Positions 1-12,040 of a DNA stretch of 64,000 bases are shown here, in pieces. Made by a program: the position numbers and the translations under genes. The stretch is from Erinaceus europaeus (Eukaryota; Chordata; Mammalia; Eulipotyphla; Erinaceidae). Each line of letters opens with the position of its first letter. Position 1 is the stretch's first letter. Under the pieces are notes generated by a model. The model worked only from the letters and a program-made list of their open reading frames with translations. It was not told the origin of the DNA and did not search any database. The stretch covers positions 38,717,375 to 38,781,374 of the forward strand of contig NC_080181.1 in assembly GCF_950295315.1 (NCBI RefSeq). Direction: 5' to 3'.

Positions 1-231
1 AAAGTAGAACTTAAACTGGTTTTGGTGTATTGCACCAAAGTATAGGATTCTGTGGGGGCGCTGGGCAAGGTGCTTTCAGGTTGGTGTATAATGGAGGATG
101 GCCTGAGCTAGGAGTGAGAGTGTTCAAAAAAAAAAAAACTGAGAAATTTCACATATGTACCAACAACTGTATATACTGTAAACCGTTAGTTCCCCTAATA
201 AAGGAATCTCACAGAGATGCAAAATTAAAAT
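1..231 (+). mobile_element. L1 3' end, short-3'UTR type (type A), cut by window edge
   Basis: The sequence runs from a GTAGAACTTAAACTGG-like start through a G-rich middle to a late AATAAAGGA. It matches the 3'UTR that follows ORF2 at 37,114-37,345 and the copy at 25,264-25,515. I call this short 3'UTR type A. The 67-codon frame inside it is not a gene. Confidence 0.7.
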
Positions 232-317
232 AAGATTATGAGGAAGTAGTTTTACATCTATTTACTTAAGCTACTGAGTAAACAGTGAACAAGTATCTGG
301 TAAGAGAAGCATTCATT

Positions 318-609
318 CAGCTTCCCCAGAGACACACCCTATTAGGGAAAGAGAGAGGCAGACTGGGAGTATGGACCGACCAGTCAACGCCCATATTCAG
401 CGGGGAAGCAATTACAGAAGCCAGACCTTCTACCTTCTGCAACCCTCAATGACCCTGGGTCCATGCTCCCAGAGGGATAGAGAATGGGAAAGCTATCAGG
501 GGAGGGGGTGGGTTATGGAGATTGGGTGGTGGGAATTGTGTGGAGTTATATCCCTCTTACCTTATGGTTTTGTTAATTAATCCTTTCTTAAATAAAATAA
601 AATAAAAAG
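318..609 (+). mobile_element. 5'-truncated L1 3' end (type B 3'UTR) with 15-bp TSD
   Basis: This matches the last 290 bases of the L1 3'UTR at 24,115-24,404. It is flanked by perfect direct repeats AGAGAAGCATTCATT at 303-317 and 610-624, as expected of target-primed reverse transcription, and it ends in an A-rich AATAAAATAAAA tail. The near-identity to the other type B copies suggests a young insertion. Confidence 0.9.
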
Positions 610-885
610 AGAGAAGCATTCATTAAAATAAACTAATTCACATGGCATTTAAACAATCACACCACTAATTCAAAATAATAGAATCTGGACAACTTTACAC
701 TTAACACACAGAACTGAATAATGTCCTGCTTATACAGGAGGGATGCTCCTTTTTAGCTGTCACTCTGGTGCCTAGAAGTTCTCAGGTCTTTGTCCTGCTC
801 AACTGTTTCAATAAATACTTACTTGAATCTAGGTCCTTAGCACTGAAATATGTGCTCTGTCAGCAGGAGAAAGTTACAACTGGGG

Positions 886-1080
886 TAGGATGATGGCACA
901 TTTGGTAGAGCACACGTTACAATGCAAAAGGACCTGGGTTTGAGGCCCCGGCTTCCACCTACAGGGGGAAAGTTTTGCAAGTGGTGAAGCAATGTTGCAT
1001 AAATCTCTGTCTTTCTTCCTCTTTATCACTCCCTTCCTTATTGATTTCTGGCTGTCTCTATACAATAAATAAATAAACAT
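886..1080 (+). repeat. tRNA-derived SINE (ERI-like)
   Basis: The head carries a degenerate B box (GGGTTTGAGGCC), followed by a CAGGGGGAAAG segment, a pyrimidine-rich body and an AATAAATAAATAAA tail. It is divergent and therefore older than the type 2 SINEs elsewhere in the window. Confidence 0.8.
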
Positions 1081-1263
1081 GATAAAATAAAGTTACACCA
1101 GTTCTCACTGAAAGCACCATTGACAAAGTAGAGCCACGATAAATACCTAGGCTACTTTCTTGCTCTGCTATTTGCTGAAGTGTCAGTTCCAACCAGCCCT
1201 GTGTCCTAAGACAGAGTCAAATATTTATCAAACATGGAGATAAACAGAATAAAATAGACTCCA

Positions 1264-1437
1264 CCTTCTGCATCCCACAGTGATCCTAGGTCCATGCTCC
1301 CAGAGAGATAAAGAACAGGAAAGTTTCCAATGGAGGGGATGGGATACAGAACTCTGGTGGTGTGAATTTTATCCCTCTTATCCTACAGTCTTGTTGATCA
1401 TTATTAAATCAATAAAAAATTGGAAAAAAAGAAAAAG
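1264..1437 (+). mobile_element. L1 3' end, short truncated copy with TSD
   Basis: This is the terminal 170 bases of the L1 3' module, from the CACCTTCTGCA segment to GTCTTGTTGATCATTATTAAATCAATAAAAA. The flanks AAAATAGACTCCA (1,251-1,263) and AAAATAGATTCCA (1,438-1,450) form a 13-bp TSD with one mismatch. Confidence 0.8.
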
Positions 1438-1450
1438 AAAATAGATTCCA

Positions 1451-2364
1451 TTTGATTGAATAATTGAGAAAGGAAGTAGAGAGAAACTCAAAATAGAAGA
1501 CTCCCTAGAAGTACCTTTAGTTCACTGGAAGCCAGATAGGAATCCAGCTGATTTGTTGTCTAGATAACAAAGAAAATTTATTTCTACTGAAAATCCAATA
1601 TGAAATAAAATTTAATTATACTCCTTTTATTAACAGAGACACAATTAAAGTTTATGTTCAGCAATTCTAAAACATAAAACCACTTTTTACCTAACTCAAA
1701 TGCTGAATAAATTCTAATAGCAGAGCCACCTGAAAACAAATGTGAGATCTTCCTAAGCAGTTGCAATTTTAAACAACCTGACATGCAAGTGACAAATTAA
1801 AAGGTGTTCGACGATAATAAACATTACCTACTCTAAGCAAATAAAATATAAGCATCACTGCTGACTTTCTGAAGATATTGGGAACTGACTCCTAAATCCC
1901 CCCCACCCACCCATACAACCACTACCCAGCTACCTGTTTCCTCTGTGTGTTCCAGCTCCTCTTTCTGGCTAGTCCATGCTGGGGAGCCCAGCCTGAGACC
2001 CAGATATTTAGGGCACCATATATTTTCCTCTTCTGTTCATTAAGTTAACAAAGATGATGTGTGATGTCATCATGTTTTTTTCTGTAGGCTAGCCTCTCCC
2101 TATCCTCCAAACTCATCTATCTGCCTTACAGTAACTTAGCATCTCTACTTGAATGTTTAAAAAGAATTCCAAGCTTATATCTTCATTTTCAAATTGACCC
2201 AAAGTGCTTCCTTACCTGTTCCCCATAATTCCAAGCTTATATTTTCATTTTCAAATTGACCCAAAGTGCTTCCTTACCTGTTCCCCATCTTACTAAGTGG
2301 TAATAACCCCATGTACCTAGGGTTCAAGTGGAAAAAAAAAGACCATGGATTAATTTATTCACTA
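1451..2364. other. Unique AT-rich tract, no gene seen
   Basis: No convincing coding frame or recognised repeat, apart from the tandem duplication at 2,165-2,288. Confidence 0.5.
2165..2288. repeat. Tandem duplication of a 62-bp unit
   Basis: Units 2,165-2,226 and 2,227-2,288 begin AATTCCAAGCTTATAT and end TTCCCCAT. They are directly adjacent and differ at one base (C/T), so this is a recent local duplication. Confidence 0.95.
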
Positions 2365-2369
2365 TTTTT

Positions 2370-2670
2370 TTTTCCTTTTTATTGCCACCAGCGTTGCTGG
2401 TGGGGCTTGGCGCAGACACAATGAATCCATCACTCCTGAAGACCATTTATTCCCATTTTTTCCTATTTTCTTTTTTAAATTGGAAAGGATAGAGAGAAAT
2501 TGAGAAGGAAGGGGAGATAAAGAGAGGGAGAGAAAGAGAGACACCTGTAGACTTGCTTCACCATACATGAAGCATCCCGGAGGCAGGCGGGCAACAGGGG
2601 CTCAAACCCAGGTCCTTGAGCATGGTAACCACATGTGCATTTAACTGGGTGCACCACTGCCCATCCCTTT
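2370..2670 (-). repeat. tRNA-derived SINE, reverse orientation
   Basis: The tail (T-rich at 2,370) precedes the reverse complement of the GGCGCACCTGGTTGAG head near 2,640-2,665. The internal CCAGCGTTGCTGGTGGGG segment is the variant middle seen in the longer SINE subtype. Confidence 0.8.
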
Positions 2671-2679
2671 TTATTCATT

Positions 2680-3303
2680 TTCTGTCACCCACACAGATTA
2701 TTCATCAGGTATCTGATCACCTTTCTGCTCTGTACCGGGTTATTAAAGCACTGCCATGTAACATGGGGTCCACTGCCATGGTCTCTTCCCTTGTACATAC
2801 TCCTATAGCCCACAGGAATTGAACTGCCAGAAAGCAAACTTCATCCTGCCCTTAAAATCATGCTTTATATAGAGGAACTGCCAAAGGAATACTTCAGAAT
2901 ATTTACCATATGATTGAGATGAAGACTAATAGACAACTATTGATAGCTTAGAGGCACAATGAATATGAATTATAGGCTCTGACCTCCTACTGTTAGGCTA
3001 ATTATTTTAGTAGAATTTGTTGGGAACTCTAACACCACAAACTTAAATTACTTGGAAGAGATGTAGCAATAAGAGACTAGCTTCAATAAAGCAATGTCTT
3101 CTATGCAGTTTTTACATATTTTTCATAGATTCAACATATTTTTTGGGCAGTTATATTCCAGTAGCAAGAATCAGATAATTAGGAACCAATGTCCAAAGTG
3201 TCACTTTGCACTCTATGGCTGTGTGCAAAACCCATTCCTCACTTGTAAAACAAAACAAAACATTCTACTGAAATGCCGCAGCACATATTAAATACATGTG
3301 TTG
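2680..3303. other. Unique tract, no gene seen
   Basis: No repeat or coding frame recognised. A 65-codon frame at 3,094-3,291 has no recognisable domain. Confidence 0.4.
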
Positions 3304-3428
3304 GGGCTAGGATGGATAACATAATGGTTATGCAAAGAGATTCATGCCTGAGGCTCCAAAGTACCAGGTTCAACCCCCTGCACCACCATAAGCCAGAGTT
3401 GAGTAGTGCTCTGATAAAAAAAAAAAAA
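3304..3428 (+). repeat. Short tRNA-like SINE (type 3)
   Basis: About 120 bases reading GGGCTAGGATGGATAACA, ATGGTTATGCAAAGAGATTC, then a CCAGGTTCAACCCC B box and GAGCAGTGCTCTG-like end with poly(A). Other copies lie at 9,068, 49,838, 58,690 and, reversed, 44,088. Confidence 0.8.
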
Positions 3429-3481
<53 letters not shown>

Positions 3482-3487
3482 TGTGTT
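3429..3487. repeat. (GT)n microsatellite
   Basis: A nearly pure GT dinucleotide run of about 58 bases with one GTAT interruption. It begins directly at the poly(A) tail of the preceding SINE, a common birthplace for microsatellites. Confidence 0.95.
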
Positions 3488-4060
3488 ATAATGGAAGAGT
3501 TGATTGGTTACAGTAAATCAAAAGGTCTAAATCATTTATTACTATGTCCCTGATAAAAGAAGCATGTCAAAGTATGTTGAAGGGAGATTCAGTAAGATAC
3601 AAAGGCAGATGAGACTGTACTAGTGGAATTAGGGCAGGATATGAATATACTTTAAATGGTAGGAATGAAGTCTGAGAACAGAGAAACCTTGCAGCAGGTT
3701 CTAAAATGAAGCACACATACCCAGCACATGCAGAAGCGTATACAAATAGATCAAGTAGATTGTGAAATGAGTACAGACACCAAACACAGAAAAGAGCTGA
3801 AAAAATTGCAGAAACACTTGGGATAGCAGTGTGAAAAGAGAATAGGGTTAGAAGAAAATTCAAACAAACTATGAAGTGCACTCAAAATACTCTTCAAAGT
3901 GAGGTCTTACAAGGGAGGAGGGAGGCAGAAAGATTTCCCTCTATCTGTTGGACATGAAAGAATGAGTTCTTAAACCAAAGGCAGCAAAGAGAAGTGACTG
4001 TCTTCCAAGACTGTCCTAAAATCTGTGCCACTGTTCTAGCCTGATAGTCATTGTTAAAAA
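3488..4060. other. Unique tract, no gene seen
   Basis: A 104-codon reverse frame at 3,567-3,881 is leucine/serine-rich, with no recognisable domain and no splice context. I treat it as chance. Confidence 0.4.
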
Positions 4061-4625
4061 TGACAAGGGCTTGCTGTACAGTACTCAGTATCTTGTATAT
4101 AGCTGTGCCATTGGTTGCTTCTGATCTACTTGGTCTAGGCTTTTGAGAGAGTCCACATATCAAATACACAGCCTATATATTAAAAATACTCAATCTGTGT
4201 TTTAAAAACTTCGAGACATACTATTAATTTTCCCCCTCATATTAATTAACTAGTGATTTATATGACTACACTTTACTAGGAGTTTATACTAGGAGTTTAC
4301 ATAAACACCATTCCCACCACCAAAAGACTGTGTCCCATCCCACCCAACTACCCCAACCCCCCACCGTCCCAGGAAGCTGCATGTCTACCCCTCACCACAG
4401 GGTTTTTACTTTGGTGCCTTACTTTCAATTTAGTCAGATCCTGCTTTTAGTTTCCCTTTCAGATCTTCTTTCTCAACTTCTGTTGTTGAGTGGGATCATC
4501 CCATACTCATCTTTATCTTTCTGACTTAGCTCACTTAACATAATTCCTTCTAGCTCTGTCCAAGATGAATTAGAGAAGGTGGGTTCATTGTTCTTGATAG
4601 CTGCATAGTAACATCGGTCATATCA
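4060..4625 (-). mobile_element. Truncated L1 3' end, reverse strand
   Basis: The reverse complement matches the ORF2 C-terminal coding region and first part of the type B 3'UTR (compare 22,925-23,460). The stretch near 4,500-4,610 is the antisense of ORF2 codons before its stop, and 4,270-4,400 is the antisense of the G-rich GGTGGGAATGGTGTTTATGT segment. Confidence 0.85.
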
Positions 4626-6074
4626 CTCTGTCCATTTCTCTCTCCCCTTTTCTATGTCTCTGTTTCCTCCTGTTGTTGTTGTTTGTGTTCCTAGTTGTAT
4701 TATCCCACTGATAACTTCATCTAGCATTGGAATTCATTTGCTTCTTTTCATACAGAATACCTTTCAGTAATTCTTGCAGGGCAGGATTAGCAGTGGTGAA
4801 TTCCTTCAGTTTCTGTGTGTTTGGGAAGATTTTACATCTTCCTCATACTTGAAGGGTTATTTGGTAAGACAGAGTATCTGTGGTTGGCAATTTTTATCGT
4901 TTAATACTTTGACTATGTCATTCCACTCCCTCCTTGCCTCTGGTGTCTTTGATAAGAAATCTGATGGAATCCTGATGATTTTACCACTGTAGAATCTCTA
5001 GCACTGTAGATTCCTTAGCAGCCTGCAACATTCTTCCTTATCCTAATTTTGGATAGTTTTATTAGGATGTGTCATGGCTTGAGTGTTCGTTCAGCTTCCT
5101 GGATATCTATGTTCTGATCATTGCACAACTGTAAATTTTATTTTATTTTATTTATTTATTCCCTTTTGTTGCCCTTGTTGTTTTATTGTTGTAGTTATTA
5201 TTGTTGTTGTCATTGTTGGATAGGACAGAGAGAAATGGAGAGAGGAGGGGAAGACAGAGAGGAGGAGAGAAAGACACCTGCAGACCTGCTTTACCACCTG
5301 TGAAGCGACTCCCCTGCAGGTGGGGAGCCAGGGTTCGAACCGGGATCCTTATGCCGGTCTTTGTGCTTTGTGCCACCTGAGCTTAACCCGCTGCCCGACT
5401 CCCAACTGTAAATTTTTATGCTATGAATTATTTGAATATGTTGTCTACTCCTCTCACCCTCAGGGTCCACAATAACTCTCAGATATGTTTTCCTGATGCA
5501 GTCTGTGGTTTCACAGATAATTGCTTCGTTTTTCATAAATGTTTCCTTGCCAACACATTTGGACTCAGAGAGTGTGGTGGTTGTATCTTCTAGCCCTGAT
5601 ATCCTCCCTCATCCTGATATATTCTGTTTACTAGACATTACACATAAATATTAACTCCATCCAAAGTGTCTTTCACATCCTGTAGCTCAGAGTTTTCTTT
5701 CTGTATTTTGTAACTCTTTTGTGAATGATCTCTGAGTTCTTGATTTTTGTGTCTGCATGTTATGGCAAGATTCTTTAATTACCTTTATAGTGACTGTTCT
5801 GAATTCACATTCTGACATTTTTCCAGGTCTTTACGTTTTTTTGTGCTTGAATAATTGTAATTTTTTCCTGTGTTTTGGTTAAGCATGATTGCTTCTGTTT
5901 AGCACAGTGGCTGTGTTGTTTATATATCTTGTGTAGGGGGAGGGTTTCTTCTTTATGACTCTGGGTGGATTTAGTAATTTTTGAGACAAAAGAGGGTTTT
6001 GCTGCCATGTTTAAGACTGTATTCTGGCCTCAGGAGCCTACTATTGCAGCGTAGGCAGGCTACCCAGCTTGAGT
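4626..6074 (-). mobile_element. Probable old L1-derived sequence, interrupted by a SINE
   Basis: The plus strand resembles antisense sequence of mammalian L1 non-coding regions (a TTTGGGAAGATTTTACATCTTCC then CATTCCACTCCCTCCTTGCCT pattern). It is continuous with the L1 3' end before it and split by the SINE at 5,140-5,403. Assignment is by resemblance only. Confidence 0.4.
5140..5403 (-). repeat. Type 2 tRNA-derived SINE with TSD
   Basis: A full-length reverse copy: poly(T) start, CCCTTTTGTTGCCC, GACAGAGAGAAATGGAGAG, and the head ending GCCCGACTCCC. Direct repeats AACTGTAAATTTT at 5,127-5,139 and 5,404-5,416 mark the insertion. Confidence 0.95.
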
Positions 6075-6660
6075 TTTTTATTTTTAATTTTTATTAGTGA
6101 TTTAATATTGATTTACAAAATTATGAGATAACAGGGTTATAATTCCACACTGTTCCCACCACCAGAGTTCTGTGTTCCCATTCCCTTCATTGGAAAATGC
6201 AGTAGGTGTACCAAGGTCACAGATATGGGCTGACTATTATTTCTATAACTATCTATCTATGCCTACATATATTTATCCATTTTTTTCCTATGGTCCTATC
6301 TTCTCTTCCTTTCTAAGTCACACCTACACCTAATGTCACTTCCAAATGTCCTTCCTTTTGTCCTCTTCTCTCTCCAGGTCTTGATGGAATTGGAATTCAG
6401 AGCCCTCTGCTCATCTTTCCCTATCATTTAGTTCTTTTCCTGACAGGTTACTCACCCTCTTGGAGCTGAGTTTATGTTCTGCTGTGTGCCTATGAAATGG
6501 TAGCAGCTGCTGGCTGCTGGCTCCTGAATCAAGTCATTTTTGTCCTGAAAGTTTCTGTGTTTCCCTTTCCACTTATGCCCTGGACCCATTTGTGACTCAG
6601 TGAATTTCTTGTTCCATTTGTAATGTTGTGAGCTACCAGGTATTTTTTTTTGGTTGCTTT
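6075..6660 (-). mobile_element. L1 3'-end module, reverse strand
   Basis: The 5' part (TTTATTAGTGATTTAATATTG, then CCCACCACCAGAGTTCTG) is the reverse complement of the terminal L1 module (CTCTGGTGGTGGGAA ... AATAAA). A closely similar antisense copy is at 40,194-40,805. Confidence 0.7.
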
Positions 6661-7919
6661 ATCTAATTGATACCAGAAATGATCTTTCAGGGGCTGCTAC
6701 TCCATTGAATATCCTATACTGGATCTCCTCTTTTCTATCATCTCTATATTGTGTAGGCAAAAAATACCCTATATAAATGTTTCTTCTGCTGTATTTGAAT
6801 TCTAGTATCTGTCAAAGAAGTTATTCTTTATAATTTTATATGACAAAATGAGTATCCATAAGTGCTCACTTTACTTAACTTTCATATAGTCACAAAACAG
6901 ATGTAAGCTATTCTAAAATCCTACTTTCAACATCTGCATAAATATGCCATGCATTATTCTGTAGTGCTTATAATGTATGTGAACTCTAGTGTCACACTAG
7001 CAATTTTCATGTTTATTAAAAAGCTTTATTCAAGCCAAAAATCAACTGACTATAATTTGCTATGTAAATAGACTTCCTGGGTCAGACTGAAGCCTTCACA
7101 TAGAGGCACTGAGATGAATAAATAAAGAAAAAATGCTGCAGATGAAAAGATTAGCATGAGGCCCTGTAAGAGTTGCATTTCCAAAAGCCTAGGGGACAAT
7201 AGCCATTTTCTGTGGAAAACCATTAATCTTAGTGTTTTTTTAATGTATTTGTATGAAAAACACAAGGTCAGCTTGAAATGTACCTGTTTTAAGGACAGTT
7301 GAGCATCTAAGCATTGATTCATGACTGTTATTCTCAGAAAACTCAGAATCAGCATTACCAAGTGGGGAGCTCTAGATTTTCATAAACATTGTTGTGTTTA
7401 TACTCAGCAACAAAATATGCTCTGTTCCACTTTCAATGTTAATAGAGTACATTTTATTTTGCAGTGCAAGCTATACTTGTATCTCTTAAGCTAAGGAGGG
7501 AGCGATACAAAGCACTTGTTGAATTGGAGTTGATAATGTGATTCACAAAATCATTTCAGTAAACTGCTTACATTTTAAAACTGTCACAAGATAAACCATT
7601 CTAGAATGTCAGTTAACAAACTGTGCAAACTACTCATTCATGTCATCACAAAAACTCACAAAATTGTAAAAAAAAAAAAAAAAAGAAAGAAAGAAAGAAA
7701 AAGAAAATCCTAACTGAAAATTCACAACACCTTGCAATCACCAACCTCAGAAGAGCTGATTCAGAAATGCTGAGAACTCAGTGAGAGCAGAGGATTGTGG
7801 TATCAGAGCTTGGCTTCTTCTACCTTCCTCTCTCTACACACACTGTGGGAACTTTATCAAAAGCTTTTCAAAAGCTATGAAAAATGGTAGCGCAGCAGCC
7901 ATTTTTTGCAGAGTATGAT
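6661..7919. other. Unique AT-rich tract, no gene seen
   Basis: No recognisable repeat or protein. A reverse frame of 103 codons (7,050-7,361) shows no domain. A purine run A(n)GAAAGAAAGAAAG lies at 7,669-7,706. Confidence 0.4.
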
Positions 7920-8690
7920 GGGCATTCTCCAATAACTCTTACATCTACAGAATTTTTCCTGTTTATCTTATTTATTAGTATTAGTAACATGAATAACGGT
8001 CCCCACAGATGCCCACATTCTATTCCAAGAAGCTATACATACGCAATACTATATGGAAATCAGGAATTCAACTGTCATTGGGGACCTTGAATTGGATGCA
8101 TGTATTATATTTTCTTTATCCAGTCTTCTGTCAGTGGGTATTTAGGCTGTTTCCACTCTGTGGCTATTGTGAATAATGCAACTATGAACATAGAGGTATA
8201 TATGTCCCCTCAAATAATTCCATGTCCTTTAGATATATGTCTAGGTATGGTGTTGGTGGGTCTTTTTGTTTTCCCCTCCAGGGTTATTGCTGGGTTTGGT
8301 GCCTGCACCATGAATCCACCGGTCCTGGAGGCCATTTTTTCCCCCTTTTGTTGCCCTTGTTGTTGTAGCATCGTTGTCGTTATTATTATTGCCATTGTTG
8401 ATGTTGTTCGTTGTTGAATAGGACAGAGAGAAACAGAGAGAGAAGGGAAAGACAGAGAGGGGGAGAGAAAGATAGACACCTGCAGACCTGCTTCACTGCC
8501 TGTTAAGCGACTCGCCTGCAGGTGGGGAGCCCAGGGCTCTAACCCGGATCCTTACGCAGGTCCCTGCGCTTTGCGTCACATGCGCTTAACCCACTGCACC
8601 ACCGCCTGACCCCCGGTGTTGGTGGATCTTAACATATTTCTACTTTTAGTGGTTTGAGGATTCTCCATATTTCTTTATCAGTGGAGTGCT
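7920..8690 (-). mobile_element. Old L1 ORF2 3' region, reverse strand, split by a SINE
   Basis: The plus strand carries TATTTAGGCTGTTTCCACTC and GTGGCTATTGTGAATAATGC, the antisense of the ORF2 tail found at 22,810-22,870. It continues after the SINE at 8,265-8,614 with antisense GAGGATTCTCCATATT. It is more diverged than the type A and B copies. Confidence 0.75.
8265..8614 (-). repeat. Long type 2 SINE with TSD
   Basis: Includes the extra CCAGGGTTATTGCTGGG / CCTGGAGGCCATTTTTTCCCCC segment missing in the shorter subtype, then the usual body and head. Flanked by GGTGTTGGTGGGTCTT (8,249-8,264) and GGTGTTGGTGGATCTT (8,615-8,630), one mismatch. Confidence 0.95.
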
Positions 8691-8699
8691 GAGGAGGGG

Positions 8700-8800
8700 T
8701 TGAGACACAGAACCTTGGTGATGAGTGTGGTGTGGAAATATACCCTTTAATTGAAATAATCTGAACTGCTATTAAGTCACTAATAAAATAGTGATTAATT
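8700..8800 (+). mobile_element. Old L1 3' terminal fragment
   Basis: GAACCTTGGTGATGAGTGTGG followed by TACCC and an AATAAAATAG end resembles the terminal L1 3' module, strongly diverged. Confidence 0.5.
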
Positions 8801-8820
8801 AATTAATTAAAAATAAAACA

Positions 8821-8990
8821 GTGGTCCTGGAGGTGGCACAGTGATAAAGCTTTGGACTCTCAAGCATGAGGTCCCAAGTTTGATCTCCAGCAGCATGTGC
8901 CAGAGTGATGTCTGGTTCTCTCTCTCCTCTTACCTTTCTCATAATTAAATATATAAAATATTTAAAAAATAAATAAAAATAAAATAAAAC
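8821..8990 (+). repeat. tRNA-derived SINE, type 4
   Basis: GTCCTGGAGGTGGCACAGTG, ATAAAGCTTTGGACTCTCAA, GCATGAGGTCCCAAGTTTGA, then CAGAGTGATGTCTGGTTCTC and an A-rich tail. Reverse copies are at 14,733-14,896 and 55,852-56,015. Confidence 0.85.
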
Positions 8991-9067
8991 TTAAAGGTTC
9001 TTGAATGGGGAGGAATAGCCTGGATAGCTTAAGTGAAATTAATACAAACATGATGGTCTTTATATAA

Positions 9068-9175
9068 GAAAGTGGGGGCTGGGTAGATAGTATAATGGTT
9101 ATACAAAGAGACTCTAATGCCTAAAATTCCAAAGCCCCAGGTTCCATCCCCTGCTATTGTAATTAAAAAATAAAA
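9068..9175 (+). repeat. Short tRNA-like SINE (type 3)
   Basis: GGGGCTGGGTAGATAGTATA, ATGGTTATACAAAGAGACTC and a CCAGGTTCCATCCCC B box, truncated tail. Confidence 0.8.
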
Positions 9176-9179
9176 AGAC

Positions 9180-10652
9180 TTTACTGGAGCTGTGGCTTGG
9201 CATGGGTTTAAAACAAACAAGGCTTATTACACGGTGGTATAGCAATGAAGAACAGTATATTTTTGGTACAACAAGATAGGTAATTATCGGCAGAGATATA
9301 GGTTACTCATTATGGCCACAGAGGAGAGAGTCTTATAAGCTGAGTTTACTGGTTAGCTCAGCTACACGGGTTCAGCTTCCAGAAGAAGCAGTCATGCTGC
9401 CCAGCACACCAGAAAGTTGGGAGTTGGGAGAGCTGAGTGAGTGCCGGAATGGCAGGGGGGGCAGGGAGTGAGAAGAAAAGGGCTGGACTTCCAGCTACCT
9501 GGAAGTTAAATAACTTGGTTTATTTACACAAGTCCCTCAGCCTGATCAATGCTATGGTTAAAAAAAAAAAGTAAGGAAGGCCAGACTCTGGAGGACAATT
9601 AAAATAGAAGCAGCGGATATAATCAGGAAAATAATACAGAAGGGGACAGAAGCTCCTAAACTGTAGAAGGAACACTGTTCTGCCAATAGCATGATTTTGG
9701 CCAAGTTAAAAGTCAATTTAGACTCTGACAAAGCTGGAAAATAACAAGTTAGTATTGTTTTAAACTGCTAACTTGGTAGTAAGTAATTTGTTATAGAAGC
9801 AATAAGAACTTTTGACCTGATTTGTTATCTGGAAGTGGGCATCAGATTTTGAGCAGTGAACAGAGACTACAGACTAGAGTTGTGAGGAGATGGCTGTAAA
9901 GGGTTACATTATCTTGAAAAAAATCAGTAGTACAAATGTGGTTATTAATAAATAACCTTTGCTAGTGAGGACTCAGAGGAAGCAAAAACCACAGTACAGA
10001 AAACATGTCATTTTAGAGCTAAATATTACAAATACACTGTTGATAGAAATTCTGACAATAAAAATTACTGATCTTGAAGGCGAAGAAACTAAGGAAGCAC
10101 ATGTTATTGGAAACTGGAAGAAAAGTTGGACAGGTAAATTTATATAGGCAGCTATATAGTAGATAAAAAAAGCTTCAGAATTATGTTCTATAGCTATACA
10201 GAACTTATATTTAGCTGAAAAGATTTATTCAGAAAGTTTTGGACATAAAACCTACTTTCTTCTTGCTCTCTATAGTGAAATGTTACAGGAAAGAGATTAT
10301 TGAGGAGATAACTGTTAAGAGAAAAAAAAGGCAGAATGTCATGACAAGAGAAATTCTCAACCTCTTTAGATTACAAAAGATGCTAACTTTAGAAAATCCA
10401 CCAGCAGGAAAGTGTATTCTAAAGAGGGTAGAAAGATTATGTTTTGTTACTTCACTATAGTATCATTCAATATATTATTTAGATTTACTTAGTAATCAAT
10501 CATCTCAAAAATGAAAGAACACTAGACTATAATTTGATTCCACAGAAATAAAACCAAAGAGCATAAACTAAATTAACTATGAAGATACACATAAAGGATA
10601 ACAAATAGATTTTATTTAGAAGACATCATCCTGTTAATTTAAAAAAACACTA
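9180..10652. other. Unique AT-rich tract, no gene seen
   Basis: Small frames at 9,959-10,147 and 10,239-10,460 are lysine/isoleucine-rich and show no domain or splice context. No repeat recognised with confidence. Confidence 0.4.
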
Positions 10653-10998
10653 CATGGGGCTGAATGGTGGCACACTGAGTTAAATGCACATAGTACTAAG
10701 CACAAGGACCCACACAAGGATCCTGGATAAGGCCCACAGGTTCCCCACCTTCTTGGGGGACGCTTCACACACAGTACTAAGCGAAAGGACCTGAGCAAGG
10801 ACCCAAATTCGAGTCCCTGCTCCCCAACTGCAGGGGGAACACTTTACATGTGGTGGAGCAGGTCTGCAGGTTTCTCATCTTTCTTCTTCTCTGTCCCCCT
10901 CCCCATCTCAATTTCTCTCTGGGCTACTCAATATAATGAAGAAGAAAAAAAAAAAGGTCTCCAGTGATAACACTGGAGGCCAAAAAAAAAAAAAAAAA
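10653..10998 (+). repeat. Two overlapping or duplicated tRNA-derived SINE heads
   Basis: GGCTGAATGGTGGCACACTGA begins one SINE. Its head (AGTACTAAGCACAAGGACC) is repeated near 10,775 (AGTACTAAGCGAAAGGACCT) before one shared body and poly(A), so the head is internally duplicated or one SINE lies beside a fragment of another. Confidence 0.75.
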
Positions 10999-10999
10999 A

Positions 11000-12040
11000 A
11001 GAAAAGAAAAATTTCAAGGAGATATTACTTCAAAATCAAAGAATAGCTAATACTCAAAGATAAATAATACATGGCATAAAGCTCTAATGGAAAACAATAA
11101 AGATTAAATCTCTACCCTCATGATACCTGAGGAAATCAGGATGAGTAAGGAAATAAAGATCCAAGATTTTTACATAATTTTGGGTTTGGAAATTACACAG
11201 GTCCCCAAAATAACAACCCAGAGTCTAATAAAAACAAGAATTTAATAGACTCAAAAGTCAAAAGATCATATATAGTCTCATATTCAACTATCTTTGGCTT
11301 CTTTTGCCCCTTTAATTTACCATTCTTATGAAAACACAGAGGTGCCAGGCTTATGATTAAAAATGTTAAGTCACTTCAGATATAGAAATCACATATTCAA
11401 GGTGAAAATAAGCCTTGGCATTATATCTCTTAGTTGAGTTACAGAGCAGTACTTGCATTCACACATCTCAACTATATTTTCATGACTAGTGGGAGACACA
11501 CATAATTTAATGTCACATGCTATGATAGTAGTTCTCAAACTGAAATTCTACTCCACCTCCTCAAACTCATATGTCAGGTGTTTATTCTCACAAGTCTTTT
11601 GAATTTTAAAATTGAATATAAAAAGACACTTGAAAGTATTGGGAGGATATATCTTATTTCTGAAAATACTTAGGTATCCATTTGTATAGAAATATTAAGA
11701 AAGGAGAGAATCAAATGAAAATTAATTTTATCTTTTATCATACTAATTGAATCAATTTAATATTTCATTCTATCAAGAAAATGAAATTGAATCTACTGCT
11801 GAGTTGCCATATCTCATTTGGATTTCTTCATGCAAAGACTTGCATTTTCAACTACCTCTAAAATGAATCTGGATATTCTCACATTTCAAATATAGCAGTA
11901 TGCAAAGCTCTAGAGCTTGAACTATGAAGTCAAATCTCCTAAATTTTTGTCACATAGAGGTATATGTCTTGTCATGCAATAAACATCTAGTAATAATAAC
12001 AATAAAAATAGCACCTGTCATTAGTTCACCATGAGCTATG
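11000..12040. other. Unique AT-rich tract, no gene seen
   Basis: Neither strand shows a plausible coding frame or a repeat I recognise. Confidence 0.4.

Noticed and set aside
3273..3491. Frame with a Val/Cys repeat
   Set aside because: Produced by the (GT)n microsatellite after a SINE.
8100..8417. 105-codon forward frame
   Set aside because: It is antisense L1 sequence running into a SINE, not a gene.
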